Source: Gemmatimonadota bacterium (lineage in GTDB: Bacteria; Gemmatimonadota; Gemmatimonadetes; Longimicrobiales; Gaopeijiaceae). Taken from it: a stretch of 34,404 bases of DNA. A program made the position numbers and the translations under genes. Location: contig VYAQ01000061.1 in NCBI GenBank assembly GCA_009844885.1, positions 1,296 through 35,699 on the forward strand. The letters are read 5' to 3'. The notes beneath the pieces are model-generated. The model ran no database searches. It saw only the letters and a program-made list of their open reading frames with translations, and was not told the origin of the DNA. Shown here piece after piece: positions 1-8,376 of this stretch; the first letter of the stretch is position 1, and each line of letters starts with the position of its first letter.

Positions 1-23
1 GGCCCGGATCGTCCGGCACCGCC

Positions 24-470
24 ATGGTTTTGTCCTGGGGGCTTGTGATTGTCTTCTCGCTGTTGGTCGCCAACCTGGCGCGAGTGGCGGCGCAACTCTG
101 GCTACACGGAGATTTGCGGGTCCGGCAGCGGCGGCTGCTGTGGGCGCGACACGCCGGCCTGATCGTCACGGCCGTGGCGCTGGGTGCCCTGGGCGCCGCG
201 TGGGAAGGCTACCTGGTGTTGACCAACACCGAGCAGGTGGACAGCTCCGCGCTGCTGGCGTGGGAAACCGCCGGAGCCATGGCGCATTTCCCGGCTTCCG
301 GCCTCGCCGCGGCGATCTTCGGCCTGTTCGGATGGCTCGCCATCTCGCCCCGCCTGATCGCCGACCAGGAAATCGAGCGCCGGATCACCGAGTTCTTCGC
401 GCAGGACCGGGCCAGACTGACACTGAACACTTCGGCCCCGAGCATTCACGAATCCAAAGGAGATCCCTGA
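24..470 (+). CDS. Small three-helix membrane protein, TolQ/ExbB-like core (paralogue 1)
   Basis: I do not recognise a named family. The 148-residue product has three hydrophobic segments, roughly residues 3-24, 43-68 and 84-107, followed by a charged cytoplasmic-looking tail. Spacing and small-residue content resemble the membrane core of MotA/TolQ/ExbB proteins, but the large cytoplasmic loop between helices 1 and 2 is reduced to about 20 residues. It shares a pattern with the next gene (S-A-x2-A-W-[DE]-x-[AV]-G before helix 3), so the two look like tandem paralogues. They overlap as TGATG, which suggests translational coupling. The frame is open to the left edge and no clear ribosome site precedes the ATG at 24, so the true start could lie outside the window. 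Proton-channel function is inference only. Confidence 0.6.
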   Translation: MVLSWGLVIVFSLLVANLARVAAQLWLHGDLRVRQRRLLWARHAGLIVTAVALGALGAAWEGYLVLTNTEQVDSSALLAWETAGAMAHFPASGLAAAIFGLFGWLAISPRLIADQEIERRITEFFAQDRARLTLNTSAPSIHESKGDP

Positions 471-835
471 TGTCGTTCATCCAATCGCTTGGAATCATCC
501 AATATCCCCTGTGGATTGTCCTGATCCTGACGCTGATCCAGACCGTGCGCTGCACCGCTGCACTGGTTCGCCGGGAAGATGCGGGAAGTCCGTTGCGCAG
601 CCACTCGGTCCTCGTGCTCGGAGCGCTGGGAGCCTGTCTGGGGATACTGGGGAGCCTCATTGGCGTGCGCGTTACGGCCGGCGCAATCGTCGATGCCGGA
701 CAGGTCAGCGCAGCGGTCGCCTGGGACGCGGTGGGTCTCGCCGTCGGTCCGTCCATCTTCGGGTTTTTCGTCCTGGGCCTGGCCTCGGTGGCCTGGCTCG
801 CACTGCAGTACGCTGCCGGGCGCGCGTCCCGCTAA
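470..835 (+). CDS. Small three-helix membrane protein, TolQ/ExbB-like core (paralogue 2)
   Basis: A 121-residue membrane protein with three predicted helices (about residues 5-30, 44-70, 82-112). The helix 2 to 3 region, with LGALGACLGILGSLIG, then QVSAAVAWDAVGLAVGPS, follows the pattern of TolQ/ExbB/MotA helices 2 and 3, where a glycine-rich helix precedes an A-x-x-T/S-rich one. It lacks the usual large cytoplasmic domain. The ATG at 470 overlaps the previous stop (TGATG), and AAGGAGAT at 458-465 is a good ribosome site for it. A longer in-frame ORF starting at 140 is only an extension through the upstream gene. The 3' end overlaps the convergent M23 peptidase gene by four bases. No ExbD/TolR/MotB-type partner is visible here. 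Confidence 0.68.
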   Translation: MSFIQSLGIIQYPLWIVLILTLIQTVRCTAALVRREDAGSPLRSHSVLVLGALGACLGILGSLIGVRVTAGAIVDAGQVSAAVAWDAVGLAVGPSIFGFFVLGLASVAWLALQYAAGRASR

Positions 836-2025
836 CGTCCCCCGCCGTCGGCGGCAATCTCGGCGTTGTCGCCCGCGGCCTCCATGAGGCGCGCGGCCAC
901 GTACCCGTTCGTACCGTCGGGCAGCCGAACCCGGAACCACTCACCTGCGGCACCCGTGACACGAAGCGGCGTAGTGCGGTTCAACTCCTGCAGGATGCTT
1001 CCACGGCGCCCGGGAGCGGCGCGCAGGCGGATTCCGTCGTTGGCGGGCACGACCCGGTCGCCGAGCAGCGTCAGGTCGGCCGTGAGCTCCGGCAGGACTC
1101 CGGCGGGCTGGGTGATGAACGGGAACGGGTCGACCGGACCGCGCCGGTACAGGCCGAAATGGAGGTGCGGCGGCGTTGTGCGCGCGTTGCCCGTGTTCCC
1201 CACGAATCCGACGGTGTCTCCGCGCTCCACCCACTGGCCGTCCCGGACGTACTGGCTGTCCAGATGGGCGTAGTAGATGCTCGCGTCGTGGACCGGGTCG
1301 CGCACCCAGACCACCTTCCCGCCCCGGTTGGTGACCCTCACGCGACGCACCGTGCCGGCCGTGGCTGCCAGCACCGGGGTGCCGCGGGGCGCGAAGATGT
1401 CCACGCCGTGATGCTGGCGCCGTCCCCCGTCGCGGGGGTCGCCGAAGAAGCTCAGCACAGAGGGAACGCCGTAGCCCTCCACGGGGAATCCCAACTGCGC
1501 CTCTTCGGCCACGTTGATCTGAAAGCGGCCACCACGTAGCAGTTCGGGCTGCACGCGGAGGATGAACTCACCCCCCCTCCAGGGCTCGTGCACGAAGGTG
1601 TGGGACAGGGAATCGGACGAGACGACGGGCCTGAGCGGATCCTCCTCGTCCTGTGGCATCCGGAACAGGTCGATGAACAGCCGCGTGTCCTCTTCCGAGT
1701 CCAGCGAGACGCGGAAAGTCAGCCTGCGTCCTCTTGGTATGCTCAGTCTGTAGGCGACCGCGCCGGGCACTTCGGGGGCGATATGGCCGCTCTCCTGGAA
1801 CGGCAGCGTCACGGTCGTCGGGCTGTCCAGCACGCCGCGCCCCGCCTCGGTCCAGTCGCGTCCCAGCGCGGTCTCCGCCAGTCCGGCATCGGCGAGCGAA
1901 GCCTGATAGGCCTCGTGGGGTGTCATGTCGCGGAACCGGTCCTGCAACTGCTCCGCCTGCTCGCAAGCCGTGAAAACGACAACGGCCGCGAGCGCCGCCA
2001 GCCGGCACCAACGTCGCTGCACCAT
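832..2025 (-). CDS. M23 family metallopeptidase lipoprotein with C-terminal SH3-like domain
   Basis: Probable envelope peptidoglycan hydrolase or LytM-type amidase activator, 397 residues. Residues 1-20 form a signal peptide ending FTAC, with C21 as the likely lipidated residue. A beta-rich region follows (about 65-175). The LytM/M23 core starts near 178 and has H205-x3-D209, YYAHL with H254, and HLHF with H287 and H289, so all expected zinc and catalytic histidines are present. Residues 320-382 look like a bacterial SH3 domain (GIRLRAAPG, GEWFRVRL, GTNGYVAARL), which typically binds cell wall. A TTG at 2028 lies directly before the ATG at 2025; I prefer the ATG because GGGAGG upstream would otherwise touch the start codon. 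It follows pckA by about 65 bases and may be the last gene of that transcript. Whether it is hydrolytic or a regulator cannot be told from sequence. Confidence 0.9.
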   Translation of the reverse strand: MVQRRWCRLAALAAVVVFTACEQAEQLQDRFRDMTPHEAYQASLADAGLAETALGRDWTEAGRGVLDSPTTVTLPFQESGHIAPEVPGAVAYRLSIPRGRRLTFRVSLDSEEDTRLFIDLFRMPQDEEDPLRPVVSSDSLSHTFVHEPWRGGEFILRVQPELLRGGRFQINVAEEAQLGFPVEGYGVPSVLSFFGDPRDGGRRQHHGVDIFAPRGTPVLAATAGTVRRVRVTNRGGKVVWVRDPVHDASIYYAHLDSQYVRDGQWVERGDTVGFVGNTGNARTTPPHLHFGLYRRGPVDPFPFITQPAGVLPELTADLTLLGDRVVPANDGIRLRAAPGRRGSILQELNRTTPLRVTGAAGEWFRVRLPDGTNGYVAARLMEAAGDNAEIAADGGGR

Positions 2026-2093
2026 CAACCTCCCAGGCAGTTCGGATCGGCCTGATATCCCAAGCCGACATTTTTGCGCCCCGGTCCCGGGGG

Positions 2094-3662
2094 CTACACG
2101 GGCCCGGCTTCTCTCACGCCAAGCGACACCTGGCCCGCAAACTGCTCGAAATTCGCTCTAAACATAGCGGCAAGCTGCGCCGCCGACTCATCGTACTGCG
2201 TGCCGTCGGCCCAGGTTTCCCGGGGCTGCAGCACCTCGCGAGGGACATCGGGCACGCACACGGGGACACGAAGCCCGAACGCGGCGTCGACGCTCTCCGG
2301 GACGCCATCGAGCGCACCGTTCACGGCCGCGGCGACCATGGCGCGCGTGTACGTGAGCTTCATGCGCGAACCCACGCCGTAGGGCCCGCCCGTCCAGCCG
2401 GTGTTGACCAACCAGGCTTTGGCTCCATGCGTGCGCAGCTTCTCGCCGAGCAGATCGGCGTAGACCGCCGGGTGCTGAGGAAGGAATGGCGCTCCGAAAC
2501 AGGCGCTGAACGCGGCCTTCGGCTCGGTTACGCCGCGCTCGGTTCCGGCAACCTTCGCCGTGTACCCCGAGAGAAAATGGTACATGGCCTGCGCGGGGCT
2601 CAGCCGTGCGATCGGGGGCAGTACGCCGAACGCGTCCGCGGTCAGGAACACCAGGTTTTCGGGGTGTCCTCCCTTGCCCGACGCCACCGCATTCGAGATG
2701 AAGTGGATGGGATACGACGCACGCGTGTTCTCGGTGATCGCGCTCGAGTCGTAGTCGATTTCGCGCGTGCGCTCGTCCAGGATCACGTTCTCGAGGATCG
2801 TCCCGAATCGCCTTGTAGCATGGTAGATGTCCGGCTCGCTCTCCAGCGACAGCCGGATCGCCTTGGCGTAGCAGCCACCCTCGAAATTGAAGATCCCGTC
2901 GTCGCTCCAGCCGTGCTCGTCGTCGCCGATCAACCGGCGTTCGGGGTTGGCGGACAGAGTCGTCTTGCCGGTTCCGGACAGGCCGAAGAAGAGCGCGGTG
3001 TCGCCCGCATCGCCGATGTTGGCCGAGCAATGCATGGGAAGCACGCCCTGCACCGGCAGGAGGAAGTTGAGCGAAGCGAAGATGGACTTCTTGATCTCGC
3101 CGGCGTACGCGGTGCCACCCACCAGCACGACGCGATCCGTGAAGTTGACGACGATGAACGCGCCCGAATTGGTGCCGTGGCGCTCAGGGTCGGCCTGCAG
3201 CGATGGAGCGTGATAGACGACGAAGTCGGGTTCGAACGCCTCCCGCTCCGCCGCATCGAGCCGTAGGAACATGTTGTAGGCGAAAAGGTCGTGCCAGGGG
3301 CTCTCCGAAATGACGCGCACGCCGATCCCGTATCGCGGATCGGCGCCCGCCCTGGCGTCCCTTACGTAGAGATCGACGTTGTTCAGGTGCGCAATCAGGT
3401 CGTCCCTGAGCCGGCCGTAGTGACATTCCGATATCGGCATGTTCACCGGACCCCAGTCGATCACGTCGGCGGTCTGTGGTTCCTCGACGACGAAGCGGTC
3501 ATTGGGCGAGCGACCGGTGTGGGGAGAAGTCAACGTGACGAGACCGCCCCCGTGCACGATTCTCCCCGTGCCGAGCCGCAGCGTCTCTTCGTAGAGCTCG
3601 GCGGGCGAGAGGTTGCGCCGAATGCACCCCTCGGGGGTGAGTCCGTGTGCTGTGAGATCCAC
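2094..3662 (-). CDS. pckA: Phosphoenolpyruvate carboxykinase (ATP)
   Basis: Converts oxaloacetate plus ATP to PEP, CO2 and ADP (EC 4.1.1.49), the entry step of gluconeogenesis; cytoplasmic. The 522-residue length is close to the usual 530-540. Signatures in order: TGRSPNDRF (R51, oxaloacetate site), YAGEIKKSIF (186-195), the P-loop GLSGTGKTT (227-235), GDDEHGW (246-252, metal and catalytic Asp), FEGGCYAK (260-267) and NTGWTGGPYG near 400. These mark the ATP-type, not the GTP-type, enzyme. The start is GTG at 3662, chosen because GGAGG (complement at 3671-3675) lies eight bases upstream. It sits 56 bases downstream of the malic enzyme gene on the same strand and is probably cotranscribed, grouping two enzymes that pull C4 acids back to C3. 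Confidence 0.97.
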   Translation of the reverse strand: MDLTAHGLTPEGCIRRNLSPAELYEETLRLGTGRIVHGGGLVTLTSPHTGRSPNDRFVVEEPQTADVIDWGPVNMPISECHYGRLRDDLIAHLNNVDLYVRDARAGADPRYGIGVRVISESPWHDLFAYNMFLRLDAAEREAFEPDFVVYHAPSLQADPERHGTNSGAFIVVNFTDRVVLVGGTAYAGEIKKSIFASLNFLLPVQGVLPMHCSANIGDAGDTALFFGLSGTGKTTLSANPERRLIGDDEHGWSDDGIFNFEGGCYAKAIRLSLESEPDIYHATRRFGTILENVILDERTREIDYDSSAITENTRASYPIHFISNAVASGKGGHPENLVFLTADAFGVLPPIARLSPAQAMYHFLSGYTAKVAGTERGVTEPKAAFSACFGAPFLPQHPAVYADLLGEKLRTHGAKAWLVNTGWTGGPYGVGSRMKLTYTRAMVAAAVNGALDGVPESVDAAFGLRVPVCVPDVPREVLQPRETWADGTQYDESAAQLAAMFRANFEQFAGQVSLGVREAGPV

Positions 3663-3718
3663 CTGTGAGGCCTCCAGGATCTGCGTGAGTGTTTGCGCTC
3701 CGAGTCAGCGTCGGCCGG

Positions 3719-6010
3719 TCAATCCGGGTCGCGCGACAACGCGATAATGTGACGGCCTCGGGTCCGGGCGTCTACCGATGCGATGCCGATGAGGTGAACG
3801 ACATCAAGAACGCTGCAGCCCCGCTGGAGGATGTGGACCGGCTTCTTCATCCCCAGAAGAATCGGACCGATCACCTCCGCGTTGCCCAGCTGGGCCAGGA
3901 GCTTGTAGCAGGCGTTCGAGGCGCTGAGGGTCGGAAACACGAGCACATTGGCGGGTCCCGTGAGGTCGCTGAAGGGGTACTTCCTGGGAATGATGTCAGG
4001 GTCGACAGCAACGTCCGCCTGCATCTCGCCGTCGACCAGCAGGTCGGGTGCGAGCCGTTTGATCCAGGCAACAGCCTCGCGGACCCTGGTCGCCTCGGGG
4101 TGGCGCACCGACCCGAAGTTGGAGAACGACAGCATCCCGATACGGGGCTCGATCCCCAGATCCTTGACGAAGCGCGCGGCCGAGATTGCGATCTCCGCGA
4201 GCGTTTCCGGGTCGGGATCGATGTTGACCGTTGTGTCGGCAAAGAAGAGTGGATCACGGTCGCGGAAGGTGACCATGTGGAGCCCCGAAACCCGGCCCAC
4301 GGATTCGGCCGTGCCGATCACCGCCAGAGCGGGTCTGAGGATCTGTGGATAATTGGAATCGATGCCCGCAACCATCGCGTCGGCGTCACCGGCAGCGACC
4401 ATCATTGCCGCGAAATAGACCGGCTGGTAGGCGCGGGCGCGCGCTTCGGCCAACGTAAGCCCCTTCCGCTCCCGCCGCCGATGGAAAGCCTCTGCGTATG
4501 CGTAGCGAGTTTCCTCGACTGCCGGAGGATGAATGCATTCGACGCCCTGGAGGTCGATTCCCAGATCCGCCGCAAACCGATTGATCTTGTCGGCCTTTCC
4601 GATGAGCACGACACGGGCCATCCCCTCTTCCACCGCCTGCGAGGCAGCCCTCAGCACGCGCTCGTTGTACCCGTCGGCAAGCACGACACGCGCGGGTTCC
4701 AGTCGCGCCCTCCCCAGGATGCGCTGCATGGCCTCGCGTCCCGGACCCAGGCTGGCCTCGAGGCGGCCGCGGTATTCCTCGAGGTCGAGATCGATCCGCG
4801 CGACGCCCGACTCCATGGCCGCGTTGGCCACCGCGGGTGACACGTGCAGCAGCACCCGAGGATCGAAGGGCTTCGGGATCAGGTACTCCGGGCCGAACTC
4901 GAATCCGTCGTCACCGTACGCCTTGACCACCGATTCCGGCACCTCGTGGCGCGCGAGTTCGGCCAGCGCCCGCGTCGCGGCCAGCATCATGCCCTCGTCG
5001 ATCCCCCGCGCGCGGACATCCAGCGCGCCACGGAAAAGGAAGGGGAAGCCCAGGACGTTGTTGACCTGGTTCGGGTAGTCGGACCGCCCCGTCGCCATGA
5101 TTGCGTCATCCCGGATCTCGGCCACCTCCTCGGGAGTCACCTCGGGGTCCGGGTTGGCGAGCGCGAAGATGATCGGATTCGGCGCCATCGAGGCCACCAT
5201 CTCCGGCGTGATCACGCCCTTGGCCGCGAGTCCGATGACCACGTCCGCCCCGTTCATGGCGTCGCCCAGCGTCCGTACCGGCCGACGCGTGGCAAACGGG
5301 GCCTTGTACTCGTTCATCCCGGCCTCGCGTCCCTCGTAGATCACACCGGCGCGGTCGGTCATGACCAGGTTTTCCGGGCTGGCCCCCAGGCGGAGACAGT
5401 GGCGCGCGGTGGCCACCGCGGACGCGCCCGCTCCCACGAACACGATGGAGGCTTCACCCATGGCGCGCCCGGTAATCTCAAGGGCGTTGACCAGCGCGGC
5501 TCCCGCGATGATCGCGGTCCCGTGCTGGTCGTCGTGGAAGACGGGGATCCGCAGCGTGTCGCGGAGCGTTTCCTCGATCAGGAAGCACTCGGGCGCGCGA
5601 ATGTCCTCCAGGTTGATGCCGCCGACTGTGGGTTCCAGCATCTGGCAGAAGCGGATGACCTCATGCGGGTCCTCGGTGCCGACTTCGATGTCGAAGACAT
5701 CGATCCCGGCGAACTTCTTGAAGAGCACGCCCTTCCCTTCCATGACCGGTTTCGCGGCCAGGGCTCCGATGTTGCCAAGCCCCAGAACCGCGGTCCCGTT
5801 GGACACCACCGCGACGAGGTTGCCGCGCGCGGTGTAGCGGAATGCCTCTTCCGGGTCGGCATGGATGGCCATGCACGGCTCCGCCACCCCAGGGCTGTAT
5901 GCCAGCGTGAGGTCCCGCTGAGTAGCGACCGCCTTTGTGGGGACGACCTCGATCTTTCCCGGGCGGCCCTCCGCATGATACTCAAGCGCGTCGCTTTCAC
6001 GTGCCGACAA
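3719..6010 (-). CDS. maeB: NADP-dependent malic enzyme with C-terminal phosphotransacetylase-like domain
   Basis: Oxidatively decarboxylates malate to pyruvate with NAD(P)H production; cytoplasmic. The 763-residue product matches MaeB length. The N-terminal part carries YSPGVAEPC (Y38), EGKGVLFKKFAG (K93), the metal ligands LEDIRAP (E135, D136) and FHDDQHGTA (D160, D161), and the Rossmann loop FVGAGASAVA (191-200). From about residue 430 the protein matches phosphate acetyltransferase, which in MaeB enzymes is thought to bind acetyl-CoA as a regulator and not to act as Pta. The start is a TTG at 6010 preceded by AGAGAGGAAG with about nine bases spacing; the longer ORF to 6202 adds 64 residues foreign to the family. 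NADP preference is the family norm and was not read from a residue. Confidence 0.95.
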   Translation of the reverse strand: MSARESDALEYHAEGRPGKIEVVPTKAVATQRDLTLAYSPGVAEPCMAIHADPEEAFRYTARGNLVAVVSNGTAVLGLGNIGALAAKPVMEGKGVLFKKFAGIDVFDIEVGTEDPHEVIRFCQMLEPTVGGINLEDIRAPECFLIEETLRDTLRIPVFHDDQHGTAIIAGAALVNALEITGRAMGEASIVFVGAGASAVATARHCLRLGASPENLVMTDRAGVIYEGREAGMNEYKAPFATRRPVRTLGDAMNGADVVIGLAAKGVITPEMVASMAPNPIIFALANPDPEVTPEEVAEIRDDAIMATGRSDYPNQVNNVLGFPFLFRGALDVRARGIDEGMMLAATRALAELARHEVPESVVKAYGDDGFEFGPEYLIPKPFDPRVLLHVSPAVANAAMESGVARIDLDLEEYRGRLEASLGPGREAMQRILGRARLEPARVVLADGYNERVLRAASQAVEEGMARVVLIGKADKINRFAADLGIDLQGVECIHPPAVEETRYAYAEAFHRRRERKGLTLAEARARAYQPVYFAAMMVAAGDADAMVAGIDSNYPQILRPALAVIGTAESVGRVSGLHMVTFRDRDPLFFADTTVNIDPDPETLAEIAISAARFVKDLGIEPRIGMLSFSNFGSVRHPEATRVREAVAWIKRLAPDLLVDGEMQADVAVDPDIIPRKYPFSDLTGPANVLVFPTLSASNACYKLLAQLGNAEVIGPILLGMKKPVHILQRGCSVLDVVHLIGIASVDARTRGRHIIALSRDPD

Positions 6011-6072
6011 TGGTTTCTTCCTCTCTTGCCGTGGTTGTTGGCGGGATATTGCCCAGCCCTCCGCCGGCTGTG

Positions 6073-6102
6073 ATCCTACCGGGAAGCACGGAGTGTCGTC
6101 AA
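6073..6102 (-). promoter_or_regulatory. Sigma-70-type promoter for maeB-pckA
   Basis: On the minus strand TTGACG (6102-6097) is followed after 18 bases by TAGGAT (6078-6073). This predicts a transcript starting near 6066 with a leader of about 55 bases before the TTG start of maeB. It is the best hexamer pair in the divergent gap 6011-6261. No equally good promoter is visible on the plus strand for the Omp85 gene. Confidence 0.55.
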
Positions 6103-6261
6103 TTGGGCCCCGCGGAACCGGTGTCTCACCCAATCCTCGTGCAGCGTCTGCGAATCTCACCCCGACCGGCAACCCCTTTGACCACCGCCGAGGTCTACAC
6201 ATCTTGACTGGTCGTGACCCTTACTGCCCTCCTGGGCGGCCCCCGGCTCTTCCATGAAACG

Positions 6262-8148
6262 ATGACACACGGCAACGCCCGGTGGGCAATTCCCACGCTG
6301 CTCCTCTGTGCCGCCTTCGCCGATCCACCGGCGGCAAGGGCACTGCAGGCGTCGCCGGCACCGTCTCAATCCACGTGCGGTTCCGCGCGGATCGGCAATG
6401 TCTTCGTCGACAACCACACGGTCTTCGAACTGGACCGTGGATCTTCCGGCCAGGGCGAGGGCTGGGCCGGCTTCGCCGACAAGGTACGTGCGATCGCCAG
6501 CCGCCTGCATTGGCGCACCCGCCGGAGTTTCCTGGAAAACGAACTACTGTTCGCGTCCGGAGACTGTCTCGACCCCCTGCTTCTGGATGAATCGGGACGC
6601 ATTCTCCGCGCCCTGCCCTTCATCACGGACGCGGACGTCTACGCCGTGCCGGTCGCAGCGGACGAAGTTCACGTCGTGGTCGACACCCAGGACGACTGGA
6701 CGCTCAAGATTGACCTGCGCGGCGAGTTCGACCAGGGCCCGAGATTGACGTACGCCGGCTTCACCGAGGAGAACCTGTTCGGGACGGGGACGCTGCTCGG
6801 CTTCTACCTGCGCGAGCGCGACGAGACGCGCGACCTCGGACTGGAGCTGAGTACGCTCCAGTTGGCCGGCACGCGCCTTGACGGCCGTATTGGAGGGGGC
6901 CGCACGCGCACCGGAGTCTTTTTTCACGAGTCGCTCACCTATCCGTTCGTCGGCGAGGTGGGACGCTGGGCCTTCATCGAATCGTACTCCTACCGCGAAG
7001 ACCTCTTCCGGTACGCGGCCCCCGTCGGTTCGCCGTTCACCAACGTCAGTCTGCCGATCCAGACGCGGCGCGCCGCAACCACACTGGGCCTGCGTCTGGG
7101 GAGACCTGGTGATCTCACGGTGCTCGGCGCGGGCGTGTCATGGGAGGACATCACGTTTTCGGGCTTTCCACAAGACGTCACGGTCGTGCAGGACTTCGAC
7201 TTCTCAAACCCCGTCCCCGCGGACTCCGCCACGGTCGAGATGGTCCGTTCGCAGGTCAATCCTCGCCGCGCTGCGCATGTGAACGTCGTGGCGGGGAAGC
7301 GGAACATCCGGTACATCCGGCGCAGGGGACTGGATGCGGTCCGAGGCGATCAGGACATCAGGCTGGGCACACAGGCGCTGGTTTCGCTCGGTTCCAGTCT
7401 CGGGGCATTCGAAGCGTCCCCCGGCAACAGGTCGCACGAGCTGCGCGGCCGACTGTCGCTCTTCGGAGGGGCGGCGGGAGACAGCTGGGTGTTCAACACC
7501 GAACTCAATGTCGAGGGCGCACGACTCGTCTCGGACAACCGATCCGACCAGGGATTCCGGGATGTCGTAGCGGAATTCGGCGCCTACCTCTACTGGCAAC
7601 CCGGCCGACGGCCGACCGGTCCGGATGAAGTCCCCAATGCAGTGTCAAGGGTTCCCCGGCACACGCTGGTACTCGGCGTGAAGGGCGCAGGTGGCTGGAA
7701 CAGCTTTCTCCCGTTCCAGCTCAACCTGGGAGGCCCCTTCGGGATAAGGGGTTACGACCGCGCGGAATTCCCTGCCGCGCAGAAACTCGTGGCTCACCTG
7801 GAAGACCGCATCATGCTGGACGGACCCTTCAGCGACATCTTCGATCTCGGTCTGACCCTGTTCGCGGACGCGGGCGCGGGATGGCAAGGCACGGTACCGT
7901 TCGCTGCGGACTCGGAGCTCCAGGGTGCTGTGGGCCTGGGCTTGCGTTTCGTCTTTCCGGCGGGCTCCCGCCAGGTTACGCGGCTCGACCTGGCCGTTCC
8001 GATGCAGCAGGGCGGACTACGCGCCCCGCAGTTTCGGGTGGGCTTCAGCGCTGTCAGCCTGCTGGCAGGTTTCGGCGACGAGCAGGTCCGGCGGAGCCGT
8101 AGCGGGAGTCAGGCCGCTGCCCTGTTCGGCGGGCAGTTCAATCGCTGA
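6262..8148 (+). CDS. Omp85/BamA-superfamily outer-membrane protein with one POTRA-like domain
   Basis: Predicted outer-membrane beta-barrel of 628 residues. Residues 1-28 look like a signal peptide (IPTLLLCAAFA, cleavage near AARA). Residues 40-150 resemble a single POTRA domain, with the pattern LHWRTRRSFLENELLF, ESGRILRALPFITDADV and VHVVVDTQDDWTLKI. The rest is alternating beta-strand sequence. GGPFGIRGY near 490-499 matches the (V/I)RGY motif of the barrel-inserted loop 6 that defines Omp85 proteins. With one POTRA it is too small for canonical BamA, which has five, and closer to TamA-like or lineage-specific surface-antigen members. A GTG at 6214 would add 16 residues, but the ATG at 6262 gives a cleaner signal peptide; neither has a strong ribosome site. 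Its cargo or partner is unknown, and the flanking metabolic and sigma genes give no hint. Confidence 0.8.
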   Translation: MTHGNARWAIPTLLLCAAFADPPAARALQASPAPSQSTCGSARIGNVFVDNHTVFELDRGSSGQGEGWAGFADKVRAIASRLHWRTRRSFLENELLFASGDCLDPLLLDESGRILRALPFITDADVYAVPVAADEVHVVVDTQDDWTLKIDLRGEFDQGPRLTYAGFTEENLFGTGTLLGFYLRERDETRDLGLELSTLQLAGTRLDGRIGGGRTRTGVFFHESLTYPFVGEVGRWAFIESYSYREDLFRYAAPVGSPFTNVSLPIQTRRAATTLGLRLGRPGDLTVLGAGVSWEDITFSGFPQDVTVVQDFDFSNPVPADSATVEMVRSQVNPRRAAHVNVVAGKRNIRYIRRRGLDAVRGDQDIRLGTQALVSLGSSLGAFEASPGNRSHELRGRLSLFGGAAGDSWVFNTELNVEGARLVSDNRSDQGFRDVVAEFGAYLYWQPGRRPTGPDEVPNAVSRVPRHTLVLGVKGAGGWNSFLPFQLNLGGPFGIRGYDRAEFPAAQKLVAHLEDRIMLDGPFSDIFDLGLTLFADAGAGWQGTVPFAADSELQGAVGLGLRFVFPAGSRQVTRLDLAVPMQQGGLRAPQFRVGFSAVSLLAGFGDEQVRRSRSGSQAAALFGGQFNR

Positions 8149-8224
8149 CCCCGGCTGGGATCGCAACCACTGAGCAGAGGACGACTTCGGCCCGAGTCGC
8201 GGCAGTCGCGCGAGTCACAAACAT

Positions 8225-8253
8225 TTGACTTCGGGAGCGTTCGGCGATAAGAT
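8225..8253 (+). promoter_or_regulatory. Strong sigma-70-type promoter for the sigma factor gene
   Basis: TTGACT (8225-8230), a 17-base spacer and TAAGAT (8248-8253) make a near-consensus promoter. Transcription would start near 8260 and leave an untranslated leader of about 115 bases before the TTG start at 8377. Just upstream, 8182-8199 can fold into a six-pair hairpin (CGACTT/GAGTCG), but no T-run follows it. Confidence 0.7.
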
Positions 8254-8376
8254 GATCGCACTTTCTCCATGATCCGAGGGTCACCGCGAAGAATTCCCGC
8301 CACGCTTCGCGAGTGCTTCCGGCCCCAGGGTCCCGGAGAAGGTCAGGATGCAATAACCCTTCACAGGAGGACGGCA

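Noticed and set aside
140-1539. Long overlapping plus-strand ORFs through the first genes and antisense to the M23 gene
   Set aside because: They are arginine/proline-rich frame shadows typical of GC-rich DNA; the opposite or neighbouring frames encode recognisable proteins.
2029-2093. CCCCG/CGGGG hairpin between pckA and the M23 gene as a terminator
   Set aside because: It has a short stem and is followed by A-rich, not T-rich, sequence on the minus strand.
6178-6232. TTGACC and TTGACT sequences as a promoter for the Omp85 gene
   Set aside because: No acceptable -10 hexamer lies 16-18 bases downstream of either.
8182-8199. Hairpin CGACTT/GAGTCG downstream of the Omp85 gene, as a terminator
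   Set aside because: No T-run follows; it may instead be part of the sigma-gene upstream region, but there is no evidence for that.
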